Shown one piece after another: positions 1 through 9,850 of a DNA stretch of 64,000 bases. Numbering within the stretch: position 1 is the stretch's first letter; the number at the start of each line of letters is the position of its first letter. A model generated the notes under the pieces. The model was given only the letters and a program-made list of their open reading frames with translations. It searched no databases and was not told the origin of the DNA. The stretch lies in assembly GCA_004352715.1 (NCBI GenBank), contig SCFE01000004.1, forward strand, positions 1,999,739-2,063,738, read 5' to 3'. Source of the DNA: Hofstenia miamia (lineage: Eukaryota; Xenacoelomorpha; Acoela). Position numbers and translations under genes: made by a program.

Positions 1-692
1 AACCCTTAAAAAGAGTCATATAAGACTAGAGTCCTAATTAAGATAGAGAATAAGCAAGCCCTAATTCTTGGGTGCAATGAGTGAAATCTATGTCCTAAGG
101 TTAAAACCAAAACCCTCATATTGTGCAATTTTGGTGGAAGCATTAAAGGTTTAATCTTAGGTCAAATGGATATCAATACAACAAAACACCCTAGCAATAT
201 ACCTAACTTAAGTTGAAAGGAATGCACCAGCCAAGCTTTACCATCTCTGGGTATGCTTCAACTAAGCAAACAAATTTAGAAACACATCATTTTAATAAAA
301 TATAAAGTCAAAATAAAAAGTAAAACAAATTTACTGAAACTAAATTGAAGAGAAGAAAAACAATCAAATCACACCTATTTATATAAACTAAAACTTGTGC
401 TATCAATAAAGCCATATCATTGCAAAATATGAATAAATATTTGACACATACAATTCAGTTTTCTGCTATTAATTTTCCCAAGCTAGAATTAGCAGAAGGA
501 TAAACTAAAATATATACCACTGATGTTGTTTTTCCAAATTATCCATTAGAATTTCTGCTTCTTGTTGGTTAGTGGGGAGAGTGCTCCCAACTGTCAGTTT
601 ATCTAGTTATCTGAGAAGTGTTATTTTTCTTGTTTATTGCCAAATGGATTATAATCATACAGTTGTTTGTTCTCCTTGTTTTGGGACTCCTA
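1..692. other. AT-rich flank of the LTR element, no gene seen
   Basis: AT-rich sequence without a convincing coding region, RNA or repeat structure. The two short overlapping open frames near 572-876 are on opposite strands, lack family resemblance and partly run into the LTR. This is probably host DNA, or the flank of another repeat, outside the 3' end of the minus-strand retrotransposon. Confidence 0.5.
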
Positions 693-1590
693 TGTGGAGT
701 ATCCTCTGCACAAGCATTGGTATCCTGAACATTATCCCTTTTACCATTGCCAAGAGCATCCCGTATTCTAATGAAACAAATGAAGATTGGTAGTTCACCA
801 ATTTCACTGGAGAAAAAAGATCTGATACCATTTCCAAAAAGGCAATCCAGCTAGCAACGAATTTATACAGCAGCACACTGGAGCCAAATCTTTAGAAACT
901 ATCCTTACCATCCAGGGTGCTAATTGTGTGTCTCAAGTTTAATTTCTAGCTCAATAAAACAAATTTAGCTCAGTGTTTGTTATCTCAGCTCATGTAATAA
1001 AGATATTATTAACATGTAATTACCACATATTTTTGTACAGCAATGGCATAATATATTTGCAAAGTGTGATGTTATGTGCATGTTCAATTGATTGAGTTAG
1101 TAGTTCTATTATTCCCTATGTCTATTTGTAGCCATAAAGTGACCACAATATGGGCTCACATCTGTCAAGCAAGTTATTGCCCCAGGCACAGCAGAGTTCC
1201 TCCCACATTATCTCCAAATCTTACAAGTTTATTATCATATTAACAATACCAGATCTAAAAGGGTTAGTAATGTAATAGTGAAAAATAAAGCAAACATTAT
1301 CCAGTGAGAACAAAATTTATTTGACATTTGATAACAGTAAGTTCCCTATTTATTACAACAAAAGTAAATATTTACTGTTTTACAAAATTACTTGTTTCCC
1401 TTGCAAATTCATTGAGCAATCACACATTTCTCTAATCAAGGGGACAATAACACTAAATTTGAAACCTAAGTTCAAATAACTGCAAATTAATAAAAATCAA
1501 TAGATCAAAGGTAGTAAATAGCACCAAATTAATTGGAGAGTGCTAATAATTGAAAAATAAAAATAAAGAAGGGCACTGATTGACTCTACA
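693..1590 (-). repeat. 3' LTR
   Basis: Segments 783-920, 920-1265 and 1277-1590 are closely repeated at 9947-10087, 11686-11980 and 13532-13849. The boundary at 1590 is set by GACTCTACA followed by the polypurine tract. The outer boundary near 693 (TGTGGAGT) is inferred from the length of the 5' copy, because similarity fades before about 740. A homologous run of about 900 bp in the same orientation is typical of a long LTR. Confidence 0.8.
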
Positions 1591-1603
1591 TGCCCCCCAT
1601 TGC
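1591..1603 (-). promoter_or_regulatory. Polypurine tract beside the 3' LTR
   Basis: On the minus strand the sequence GCAATGGGGGGCA immediately precedes the LTR start TGTAGAGTC. A purine-rich run exactly at the internal edge of a 3' LTR is the usual primer for plus-strand DNA synthesis in LTR elements. Confidence 0.6.
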
Positions 1604-1718
1604 ACAGTTAAGGTTGTGGTAACAGTTGGACAGTAGGACCACACAACAACTTTTGGGCTTCTTTTACGATTTCTTTGGCCAGCACATCATCCCAGGATGA
1701 AACCTCTGTGTACTGGGG

Positions 1719-2270
1719 TCACTGAGTTACTTGCATCAGTGCCTCCCATTGAGTGATGGTTTCACTGTGTAGCCAAAAATACTTGAGCTCTGGTAGCCTC
1801 AAACTAATAGGACAATTGCGTTGCAGCATGTTCAACCTCTGCATGAAGGTATTGTAGAATTGTTCATACAGATGAAGGCCCTTGAGGACAATAAGAAGCA
1901 TCATTAAGGCGTCAGTGTCAGAGGTGTGTGCGTCCTCAGCACTAATCCTAGTATCAGGGTAAAAGTGGAGAAAGACTTCTCTGAGGGATCCCATATGTGT
2001 AGCATGATCAATGAAGAGTGAGCAGTAGTCATTCACCTGCTGTAGTGTCATCTCCTCAGGATCTGTGATGCTGGCACATAGCATAGTAATGATCTTGATG
2101 CATTTGGTTACATTGTAGTATTGGGTGATGGTCTCTGCTTTGTTGGCCCACATAAGATTGCCCCCAGCTTGTAATAAAATGATGATGTGAGGGTCAGGGG
2201 AGTTAATAGTTCTGTGGATCTTCTCTAGTTGGGTGGAGATAGGCTGCCCTTTTTGAAAGATATCCTTCAT
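1719..2270 (-). pseudogene. 3'-most unidentified ORF of the LTR element (183 codons)
   Basis: Longest uninterrupted piece near the 3' LTR. It begins MKDIFQKG and is predominantly helical in appearance, with regularly spaced Leu/Ile and no membrane segment. It ends 129 bp before the polypurine tract. No family is recognised. The reading frame probably continues upstream into 2430-3083 through a frameshift, because the two are separated by only 160 bp. Confidence 0.4.
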
Positions 2271-2429
2271 TGTTAGCTTCCTGTTGATATATATGTGCTC
2301 AGGATTTCAGCATTCCAACAATGCATCATGGGTTTCTTTTCACTCCTTTGTTTGCATGGCTCTATTGACTTTGGAGGCAGTTGAGATGAAATTGATATGG
2401 TTGCCAAGATGGACAGAAACTTTCTTCTT

Positions 2430-3083
2430 TCAACAGTATACTCTCCATGACAGCAAGATCAGTGGCGTCATTAGGAAAGGCAGCAGAATACAGAGAAGAT
2501 TGTTCTTCTCAATGTTGTTCTCCAATTGGGCAAAGCTTGATTTGCTCTGGAGGGAGGCTGTTCTGATAGTGATGGGGTAATTAAATTTGGCATCCCATAT
2601 GGATTCCCAAAAAGCACTGTGGAGCCTGTGGCTCTCTAAATTTTCAATCTGAGAATTGGTTAGGCATAGGCAGGCTGTGGTACACTCTATATCCAGGGCA
2701 AGTTGTTGCCCTGGCAATAGTAGGAGGACCAACTCTTCCTTAGTGAGCATCTCAGTAAGACACCATTTCATAAGACCTAAGATGTCATTGTTGCTGTTAG
2801 GCTCAATGATTGCTGGTTTTTCAGCAAACTCTTCAGGGTGGTGCTTGATGGTTAGAATTTGTTTATTATCAGTATGAGACCAAGCTGGCATGAGCTTTGG
2901 TGAGACTCTGACTCTGGAGAATTTCTCTAGGTTGACAGCTTTAATTAGGGCTTTAGTTGTGGGCAATACCTCAATAGCTGATGAGGATAATAGCTCTTCC
3001 TCATGGTAGAACTGCTCTGGTGTCTTCATAGTTTGTCCCAAAACAGTAATAGGGATGTTTTGGTGAGTTTGCTGTATCTGCAC
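2430..3083 (-). pseudogene. Unidentified ORF of the LTR element (217 codons)
   Basis: Largest single open frame in the 3' region. Residues about 120-150 are leucine-rich (LVLLLLPGQQLALDIE) but contain charged residues and are too short for a confident membrane anchor. The C-terminal end (LLCILLPFLMTPLILLS) is hydrophobic and could be a membrane segment, or the product of a frameshift near 2440. No homologue is recognised. If this is an env relative, that stretch is the only candidate anchor. Confidence 0.4.
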
Positions 3084-3270
3084 TCTGGGTAGTTGAGGTG
3101 CTCCAGATTAAAATAAATCTCTGTGTGTGACTGGACAGGCATAGAACTTCTCAAAATGTTCAATCACTTTTTTAACTTCCCTGTAGAGGCAGGCAACTAA
3201 CAGGAGTGGAGCAGCCAGTTATTTAATTTTGAGGCAACAGGACTGATAGTGAGTTCATGAGGACACTGCT

Positions 3271-4112
3271 TCATGAATTTCTCTCTAGTAGGCTTGTCCA
3301 AGGTAGTGGAAGGTGAGGATCAACAGTGAGGAAATCAGCTAGAACCCACATGGCTCCATGAGAATGGATCACCAGTGTGAATTTTTCTGGGAACATTTTT
3401 TCCAAAAAGTTTTGGCAGTCTTGTGTATCATGAGATAAATGTAACTTGGCTAGCATTCTTTTGACAGATCAGTGATACTGTGACATTGGGCTACAGATAT
3501 TGATTGTAGGCCACACTGTTTCCAGGCTGTAATCTGCTTTTAATTTTATCCACAATTCATCAATTTCCTGCAGCATATCTGCACTTTGTGAGAAGGCAAA
3601 ACTGATGTGGAGATCAGATATGGAGGAGTGGAGGCCAGGCAAGCTGATATTATCAACTCCAGAGATTGAGCCTGAATTCACATATCAATGATCAAATGAG
3701 TGTTAACTGTAAGACTGTGTGTTGGAATCTTCTTACACAAGAGCAAATCTGTATAAATGATCTTAGTAGCCAAAATCATGTGAGTATTGTACATACTCAT
3801 GAGCTGGTAGGAGCTGCTATACAAAACTGTAAGGTTTTCCATACAAAAATGTAAACTCTTGAATTCATCCAGGATATTATCTTGATATTCTTCCTTTAAG
3901 AACATAACTAAACATATCTTCTCCACCTTAGTGAGTTGATAGGCAATTTCAATCTTTTCCATTATATTTGTGCGAGTTACCTTGTTGACACAGAAGATGT
4001 AAACAATTAACAAGTTGTCAAAGTCAATGTTGACACATTCAAATTTCTTAATCTTTTCTTTGCTGTTGAGAAGCTGGCACAAGTGAGACAGATTGAAGTC
4101 TTCATCAAACAT
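3271..4112 (-). pseudogene. Middle unidentified ORFs of the LTR element
   Basis: Three overlapping or adjacent minus-strand frames (3678-4112, 3469-3681, 3271-3456) that together look like one protein broken by two frameshifts. The first is 144 codons, Cys- and Leu-rich with alternating helix-like segments. No motif of protease, nuclease, helicase or envelope glycoprotein was seen. The overlap with the next upstream frame at 4007-4112 suggests one ancestral ORF. Confidence 0.35.
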
Positions 4113-4501
4113 GGTGTGGATAGTACTTCACCAATAGGGTCACGCCATGCCTGCCAGCATTTTGGAGTTGTAACAGATAATAGCATTGATCTTGGGCCTA
4201 CACTCTGCATCAAAGTTAAATCCTTGGTGTTAAACGTCCATTCTAACTTATTTTTGGTTTCTTCTGACAGATTGTCTTGAACTAAACAAACTGCTTTCTG
4301 AGTGGCTATGAAGTATGGATGCAGAATCTCATCTCCAACCTTAGATGTCTTTGCTTTACATTCCTCTGCTTTTTGGGATCTAATGCTAGCTGAATCACAG
4401 GAGGAAGTACTGGGACTAGGATGGGGTTTCAAGTCAACAAGGGACAGGGTTATGTTAGACAATTGGGCAAAAGGCACTCTATGCTCCTCACAGTCACACA
4501 C
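4007..4501 (-). pseudogene. First unidentified ORF after integrase (164 codons)
   Basis: It starts MCDCEEHRVPF and contains a Ser/Pro-rich segment (residues about 28-45) followed by a mixed-charge segment. It lies directly downstream of a tandem repeat that encodes ETTL-type units and overlaps the following frame by about 100 bp. No recognised domain. The Cys at residues 2 and 4 and later CLTCASF are too sparse to call a zinc finger. Confidence 0.35.
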
Positions 4502-4606
4502 AGAGAGTTGTCTCTGTGCATAGACATCTGAGGTCCACTCCCACTCAGAGAGTTGTCTCTGAGTGTAGTTGCGGTAAATCTACTCCTGAGGAGAGAGTTG
4601 TCTCCC
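4500..4606. repeat. Three-copy tandem repeat, about 44-bp unit
   Basis: The core AGAGTTGTCTCT recurs at about 4504, 4549 and 4592 with 43-45 bp spacing. On the minus strand the units encode variants of ETTLxxGVDL. It lies between the integrase end and the unidentified 3' ORFs and may be a small in-frame expansion. Confidence 0.6.
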
Positions 4607-4612
4607 CCCCAT

Positions 4613-5084
4613 AGTGGCTGCTGCTATGGGTGTCCTCTGCTGGGCACTCTTGCTTTCATGATGTGCTTTTGTCTACTTGTCTAGGTGTTGTTGATCAAAT
4701 TGTCTTGTCTAATGGGTTGATTCATCATAGCACATGGCATCTGGCTGGTGGTTGATTCTCTGTTCTTTTCATGGTTGCTAAACAAAATATAAGATTAAGG
4801 TCCCAATCTTGGGTATTAAAGTGATCTAAATATCTCTGATCTCTAGCTTTTTGTTTAGGCAAAATATGAGTAGCTATAGTGTTGCTACTACTACCAAGGT
4901 TACTATCATACTTGACCTGTGTAAGGTTGTCTTCCTCACATTCAGTGAGGTTATCATAATATTCAATCTCATTTATTCCATCATCAATGAGAGAAAACTC
5001 GTTATTGTTGTCAATGACTACATTATGTATATCCTTAATAGTTCATCTAAGTTGCTGAAAATGGGTGACTTTACCATTGTCTAG
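4613..5084 (-). other. Integrase to 3' ORF junction, degenerate coding sequence
   Basis: The minus-strand translation continues from the integrase C-terminal module as an acidic, Asn/Glu-rich stretch with several stops, then reaches the tandem repeat. No separate gene is recognised. It is probably the tail of pol, possibly with a splice or frameshift site leading to the 3' ORFs. Confidence 0.35.
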
Positions 5085-6176
5085 TAAGTACTTGTGGTGA
5101 TCTAACACCTTTGTTATAGTGAAAGGTCCTTGCCAATTAGTGGCAAGTTTTCACACTTGATTAGTGTCAGTAACTTGACAAGCAAAGTAAGCAAATACAG
5201 AATCACCTTGTTTATGTGGTTTGCCATACAGTTTCTTATCAAAGTTCCTCTTCTGGCAAATAACAGACTGGTTAGTATTACAGCAGATAGAGAGGTGCAC
5301 TTCCTGGAATTCCTGTAGCATCTGGTTCACAAAATTCTCCAAGGTAGGTTTGTTATAATCCAGAAACATGATAGATAGAGGCGTGCTCACTTTGTGGCCA
5401 AACATAGCTTTGAAAGGGCTCACTTTGGTGATAGAGTGAACAGCAGTGTTATAAAAGAATTCCACTGTCTCAATGATGCGTCTTCAATTTCTACCAGCAG
5501 CATGGGCTAAGGCAACTCTAACCAACTTAATGACAGTGCAGTTTAACTGTTTGATGACACCATTTGATTGTGGATGGTACACAGTGGTAAAATCATGTAC
5601 GATCTCAAGTTCCTTCATAAGAGTGGAAATTAAGTTGTTCTCAAATTGAGGACTATGGTCAGAGACCAAGCACTCCATAGGTCTGAGTTTTAAGGTCCAT
5701 TCCTTGATGATCTTTTCTCTGATGACTTTGGCAGTAGTGTTGTCAAGAGGAATAAGTCTCACATATTTTGTAAAATGGTCTATCAAGACAAAAAGACCCT
5801 GAAATCCTTCTTCATCTCTTGACAGTTTCTCTATGTCCATATGGACTACCTTGTTTGTTCTTTCAGCAACCCAACTGTGGAGCTCAGCTCTCTGCTCCAG
5901 AAAGTGTCAGGCTCCTTGAAGCAGGCATGCTTCACACTTATTGATTACATATTGTACAGTAGCTCTAATACTGATGGTGACATATTGAGCATTAAAGGTT
6001 CACTCAATCTGGATAATTCCAAGGTGACCATGTTCATGAATCTTCTGGACAAGATCTCTTTTGAAGTATTCTGGAATTGCCAAATGGTTGTTCTGACTAT
6101 GTGTGTAGAGAAGTCCAGCCTCAGTGAGTTTCCAATGATAACATTGGAAGTATCTTTTGGCAACATCACTTATGGC
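5085..6176 (-). pseudogene. Integrase (pol C-terminal part), degenerate
   Basis: Integrase inserts retroelement cDNA into host DNA. The region at about 5870-6170 carries a degenerate H-H-C-C zinc-binding segment (HEHGHLG, later KCEACLQG). The catalytic core follows at 5484-5840 with FVLIDHFTKYVRLIPL and a second aspartate in VSDHSPQFENN. The third catalytic block reads YHPQSNGVIKQLN, where the usual Glu after NG-V is replaced (IK instead of IE). Post-core sequence at 5151-5465 has FFYNTAVHSITKVSPFKAMFG, and a GPF motif at 5121-5129 marks the GPY/F module typical of Ty3/gypsy integrases. Frameshifts separate the three blocks. The substituted glutamate and the frameshifts mean it is inactive. 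Confidence 0.85.
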
Positions 6177-6545
6177 TCAGTTAGGGTTCTTTACTTTATA
6201 GATAATTTCAGATAAGACTTTATCATGTAACTGATGGGTAGCCATATCTTTCTCTGAGATCTCCTCTTTCACCATAATGGGGAGGATTGCCTTTCTGTTC
6301 TGATCAGCATTAATGTCAGGAAGGAGCTTGTACTCACATACTGGGATAAACCTGAAAGGAATTTTCTCACCAGGTGGCTTCTGCATGTCTCTTTCATAAC
6401 CTGGCAGAGTGGTAAAATAATTGGCATTGAGATGTAATCTCCCTGGACAATGAGTGATAGTAAAGGTGAAATCATTTAGATATTCCAACCATTGGTCAAT
6501 GATGTTCAACTTGTTGCCAGAGAATTTTTTGAGCCATGCTAGCAA
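6177..6545 (-). pseudogene. RNase H C-terminal part and linker of pol
   Basis: The translation AWLKKFSG...QWLEYLNDFTFTITHCPG followed by HLNANYFTTLPG matches the end of gypsy RNase H, where the conserved pattern is a WL-x-L-x-xF-xF-x-I-x-H-x-PG followed by NxADxLSR. Here the ADxLSR aspartate is missing (NANYFTTLPG), so the RNase H active site looks damaged. It joins the integrase zinc-binding segment downstream with little or no gap. Upstream the frame runs into 6546-6909, where the reverse transcriptase core should be. Confidence 0.75.
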
Positions 6546-6909
6546 AGAGTTATTGGTACAGACAACAAATTGATGACCTAGGATGTGTCAAATTCTTGTG
6601 TCTATGAGATTTCTCATTTACAACTGGGATCTGGACTGGATCACTGGGTTCACTCAAATTGTGAATCACAGTAAGAACAGGCAGGCAGGCAGCTGCTTTG
6701 AGTTTGAGTCAGACTGGCCTCACAATGATAGATAACTTGGTTGGATCCATTCAGATCAGGCGTTCAGAACTGTTGAGCACAGTGACATAGGTTTTGCCAT
6801 AAGAGACATTACAAAGGTCTGGAGAGAGATGTAGACCATGAAGGTGTCTTCCCCATTATCCCAAAATCATGATGTCCCTCTCATAGGGAGAGCTTGTAAT
6901 GATGACAAC
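6546..6909 (-). other. Deleted RT region
   Basis: Only about 360 bp separates protease from the RNase H tail, whereas an RT plus RNase H core needs well over 1.5 kb. No FxDD/YxDD or LPQG-like motif is visible on the minus strand; the translation has several stops. A short stretch resembles the linker between protease and RT. The RT palm and fingers are therefore absent from this copy. Confidence 0.7.
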
Positions 6910-7380
6910 TCATTGCCAGTACCATGGTTCTACAACAACATTGTCAATTAAAGTTAATAAGATTTCTTGGTTATAAGTGACAGTAAGCTCCTCCTGAGGC
7001 TTGCTTTTGCAAATTGAGAGTGTGTTTGTCCCATAGTCTATCACACATGCATTCTTCTTAAGGAAATCATTTCCCAGAATGACATCATACAGCAAGGGCC
7101 AATTGCAGGTATCAACCCCAATAAGGTCCATTTGGAAGCATTCTTGATTGATATGCAACTCAAGGTTGTTGATTTGACCCTTCAGCAAAATGGTGTTCCC
7201 CAAAGCATCCAACAAGCACACTGTAGATAGAAACAAGTCATCTCTTTGTAGGCAAAGTTTGTTGCAACAGGTGTTGCTTATGATGAAGACAGAGGCTCCT
7301 GTATCAATAGTAGCATTAATCAATAATCCATTCACATCTGCAAGGATGATGTTAGTATGCAGTAACAAGGTTATCTCCAA
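6910..7380 (-). pseudogene. Retroviral-type aspartic protease (pol N-terminus)
   Basis: This retropepsin would cut the Gag-Pol polyprotein. The open frame of 156 codons contains the active-site motif ATIDTGASVFIIS (catalytic Asp in DTGAS), a hydrophobic beta-strand region, and the late motif YDVILGNDFLKK, equivalent to the I-I/L-G-x-D block. Length and spacing fit Ty3/gypsy proteases. It lies between gag and the position where RT should be. The frame is intact across the protease fold, the best-preserved domain of the element, but it is cut off from both neighbours by stops. Confidence 0.85.
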
Positions 7381-7519
7381 AACATCATGTGCATGGTTTT
7401 TGGGAGGTGGCGCTCCATCTAATTTAAATGACTGACAGACTCAACCAGGGTGTCAGGAGTACAAGCTTCAGCTGATGGCTCATCAATGATAATACCATCT
7501 CTATCTGCAATTAGGTGGA

Positions 7520-8074
7520 TTACTGCCCCACTCTGAGTACAAATGTGAGCTGATCTGTTTTCTTCTGCACTGTAGCAGAACTTGAAGAGGTTAATGTTTT
7601 GGAGGTAGTTTGACCTGTCTTTAGGTCACCAGCATCTTTCTCAATGCACATTGTGTTTTTTGACATATAGACAATACTTATTGCCTTCTTAATGATAGAA
7701 TTTAAGTCATCCTCCAGATCACATTTAAGTTCAAGGCAGCTCCTGATGGTAGAAGGGAATCCCTGACAAATGTATGAAAAGAGATGATGTTGCAAATACT
7801 GTGGAGTTAACTTGCTGAGGCAAAAGAGTCTATTGACTTGAGTAATATAGGTCCTCACATTATCTCCCTTCTTGAAGGAGAGATCACATAAAAGCATCTT
7901 GTACTGCTGTTTGATGTGAAGCACTTTGTAGTGGTCTTCAAAGTGACCAACAAGTAACTGATAATTTGTTTTGACCTCTCTGTCCCACATCATGTACTGA
8001 TTGTATGTGAGGCCTTGAAGGTACATGGGAAATTGCGTGGTGGCTACATCTTGTGTAGTTTTATATTGCTTCAT
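7520..8074 (-). pseudogene. Gag capsid region
   Basis: This frame of 184 codons encodes a Retrotrans_gag-like capsid segment: FPMYLQGLTYNQYMMW, then FEDHYKVLHIKQQYKMLL and GDNVRTYITQVNRL. The pattern is the usual gypsy one (L-x-G-x-A-x-W, F-x-x-x-Y, then L-x-x-x-x-Q-x-x-E-x-V-x-x-Y). Capsid proteins build the virus-like particle. No CCHC zinc knuckle could be found in the remaining 140 bp before protease, so either this gag lacks one or it was lost in the frameshift near 7520. It follows the proline-rich N-terminal part after about 30 bp and a frame change. Confidence 0.7.
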
Positions 8075-8102
8075 TGTAAGCTTGAAAAGAAAGAGCCACT
8101 CA

Positions 8103-8822
8103 TCAAATTACTGAAATTTTGTCTATTTTTCTAGTAAATTTAGGCAACACTGAGTGCCAATTGAAAAGGTTAGCTGATTTGTTTCCCACTGCTTCTGTGG
8201 GCAGAATAGACTGGGTAAAGTGTGGTCCACAAGTTGTTGTAGGCCTAATAGGGTTACTCAGAGGAGGAGGTGGAACAATTGTAGTAGTTGGAGTAACTGT
8301 GACATTCATGGGTGCTGAGGGCACAACTGTTATGCTTGGGGTACAAGAGCTTGGCGTAGCTACTGTAGTTATTGTTGCAACTTGCAAAAGAGCAGACTGA
8401 ATGAAGGTAGGTGCTCCACTTGTAAAAGAGGTAACAGGGGTAATGAATGGTGGCATCACAGGGAACATTGTAGGTGCTGAAAAAGCATGAAAAAGGTGGG
8501 CAGACATTGTCTGTGAGAAAATCATTGAGAATCTTTCTGAGAGAGCATTTTGAGCCTTGTCCAAAAGAATATGAGTTACATACTCAGGTTCTTCTGATGA
8601 AATTGGTGGGGAACATGGGGCTGATTCCTGAATTTGCATCTCTAAGGCTGAGATTGAGTTGAGCAAGCATCTCTCACATTGCCAAGCCACAGTGGCTTGT
8701 TGTCTCAGTTCAACTTGCAATGCATCAAAATGGACTTCACAGGAGCAGTGCTGTGAGATCTTTTCAGCAAGGGCTTCTCTGAGCTGTTGAACTTCAAGTG
8801 TCAGTGACTCAGAAGGAGGCAC
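8103..8822 (-). pseudogene. Gag N-terminal region: coiled coil plus Pro/Thr-rich linker
   Basis: The 239-codon frame begins MPPSESLTLEVQQLREAL, a heptad-like coiled coil over the first 65 residues, then changes to a Pro/Thr/Val-rich low-complexity stretch (residues about 110-210). This layout (coiled-coil matrix-like part, disordered linker, capsid) is common in Gag of Ty3/gypsy elements. It sits directly upstream of the capsid frame. The assignment rests on position and composition, not on a conserved motif. Upstream, 8801-9049 overlaps in another frame and encodes MDMDVSISHNRIPTQGF with Ser/Thr/Pro-rich sequence, probably the true N-terminus displaced by a frameshift. Confidence 0.6.
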
Positions 8823-9049
8823 AGTGGTGTATACAAAAGAAACAGGTTAGCAGGAGTGGGGGTCTCTTGCAAAAAAACTTCAGAGGGTGTAGATATACCA
8901 GAAACCGGTTTGGTGGAGGTAGGGGTAGGTAAAACAACAACAGAACTATGTCCAGCAGTGTGAGGGACAGCGTCCAAGCTGCCAGCACTCACACAGGGGA
9001 AACCCTGAGTAGGAATCCTATTATGAGAAATAGACACATCCATATCCAT
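8801..9049 (-). pseudogene. Probable Gag N-terminus
   Basis: Frame of 82 codons in Gag orientation, Ser/Thr/Pro/Val-rich, overlapping the next frame by 22 bp. No domain is recognised. Its start at 9049 is the first ATG after the untranslated leader and lies close to a single-N joint at 9087, so the true start could be further upstream. Confidence 0.4.
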
Positions 9050-9086
9050 AAGAACAAGAATGAGTAAACAAGTAAAAGTAAAGTAA

Positions 9087-9489
9087 NGAATTTACAACCT
9101 CCAAACTTGTCTTATCAGATGCTACAATCAAACGTCTCCATCCTCATTATAATTCTGATATGCTATGGAAACACATAGGTCATGCAGAGGTGAACTATCC
9201 TATTTCCATAGGTATCATCAAATTGGATATCTCAATGGAAGAAGTGATCAAAACAGAAAATAATTACTGTATCCCCAGTCTACTCATCCACACCACTATT
9301 ATACAACTAGCATGGATATCAGCTCACAAGAAAACATGCAGTGTACACATTCCACTAACTGAAGAGAACCAGTACATTAACAACCTAGGCAATCTCATTA
9401 AAACTTTACACTCAGAAAAATACAAGCAGAGCTGACAAAAATTGATTAGAAACGATGACACCTCACACCTCTATGAAGATGGTCATGAN
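9087..9489 (+). other. Single-N-bounded patch with an unidentified open frame
   Basis: This 400-bp patch lies between single Ns at 9087 and 9489 inside the retroelement leader. On the plus strand it is open from the N to the stop at 9435, about 116 codons, containing ISMEEVIKTENNYCIPSLLI. It is antisense to the retroelement. I do not recognise the product. A misplaced small contig or a short insertion is likelier than a real gene. Confidence 0.25.
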
Positions 9490-9850
9490 AGAAAAGGTTC
9501 CAATAACAATTCCAATAATGTAGGAGAAACATTCAACTGTGTAGTAGAAATAAAAGCAACTTGACATATGGTAGCAAGGCATGGGCACAACCATCCAAAT
9601 TCTAGAATAATAAGACTACGCCAATATGGCACTAAGAATGGGTAAGAATAGAATCAGGGTTTGACAATGGCATCAGATTGCAGAATTGAAAATGGAGAAT
9701 TACATATAAGGTAAAGTTGTACATCAGTGGGTGGTGAAGTAGATTGTGGTCAGGGGAAATCCATCCCAGCTGACTCACACCCAGTGGAAAAACGAGACCA
9801 AATACAATAAGAAAACATCATAACAGTTCTGGATCATGTTAGGGTCACTA
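9490..9850 (-). other. 5' untranslated leader of the LTR element
   Basis: Non-coding stretch between Gag and the 5' LTR in element orientation. It contains no strong ORF. The primer binding site would lie at its outer edge. Confidence 0.4.
9833..9850 (-). promoter_or_regulatory. Candidate primer binding site
   Basis: Directly inside the 5' LTR the minus strand reads TAGTGACCCTAACATGAT. Gypsy leaders often begin TGG-type PBS followed by GACCC; here the expected TGG is TAG, a single-base change. A tRNA match cannot be checked by eye. Confidence 0.35.

Larger units (their letters stand above)
1719..4501 (-). pseudogene. Unidentified 3' coding region of the LTR element (env position)
   Basis: Between integrase and the 3' LTR lies about 2.8 kb of minus-strand sequence rich in open reading frames in shifting frames: 4007-4501, 3678-4112, 3469-3681, 3271-3456, 2430-3083 and 1719-2270. 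Together they could encode 700-900 residues. The translations are not low-complexity and look like ordinary soluble protein, with many Leu/Ile, Cys and charged residues. I recognise no domain. Position matches env in errantivirus-like elements, but I see no signal peptide, no furin-type basic site, no fusion peptide and no clear C-terminal membrane anchor. It could be a very divergent env, a captured host gene, or an unrelated insertion. Frameshifts between the pieces show that it is not intact here. Confidence 0.5.

Noticed and set aside
4500-4606. CRISPR-like array
   Set aside because: Only three imperfect units in a coding context of a eukaryotic retroelement; no CRISPR features.
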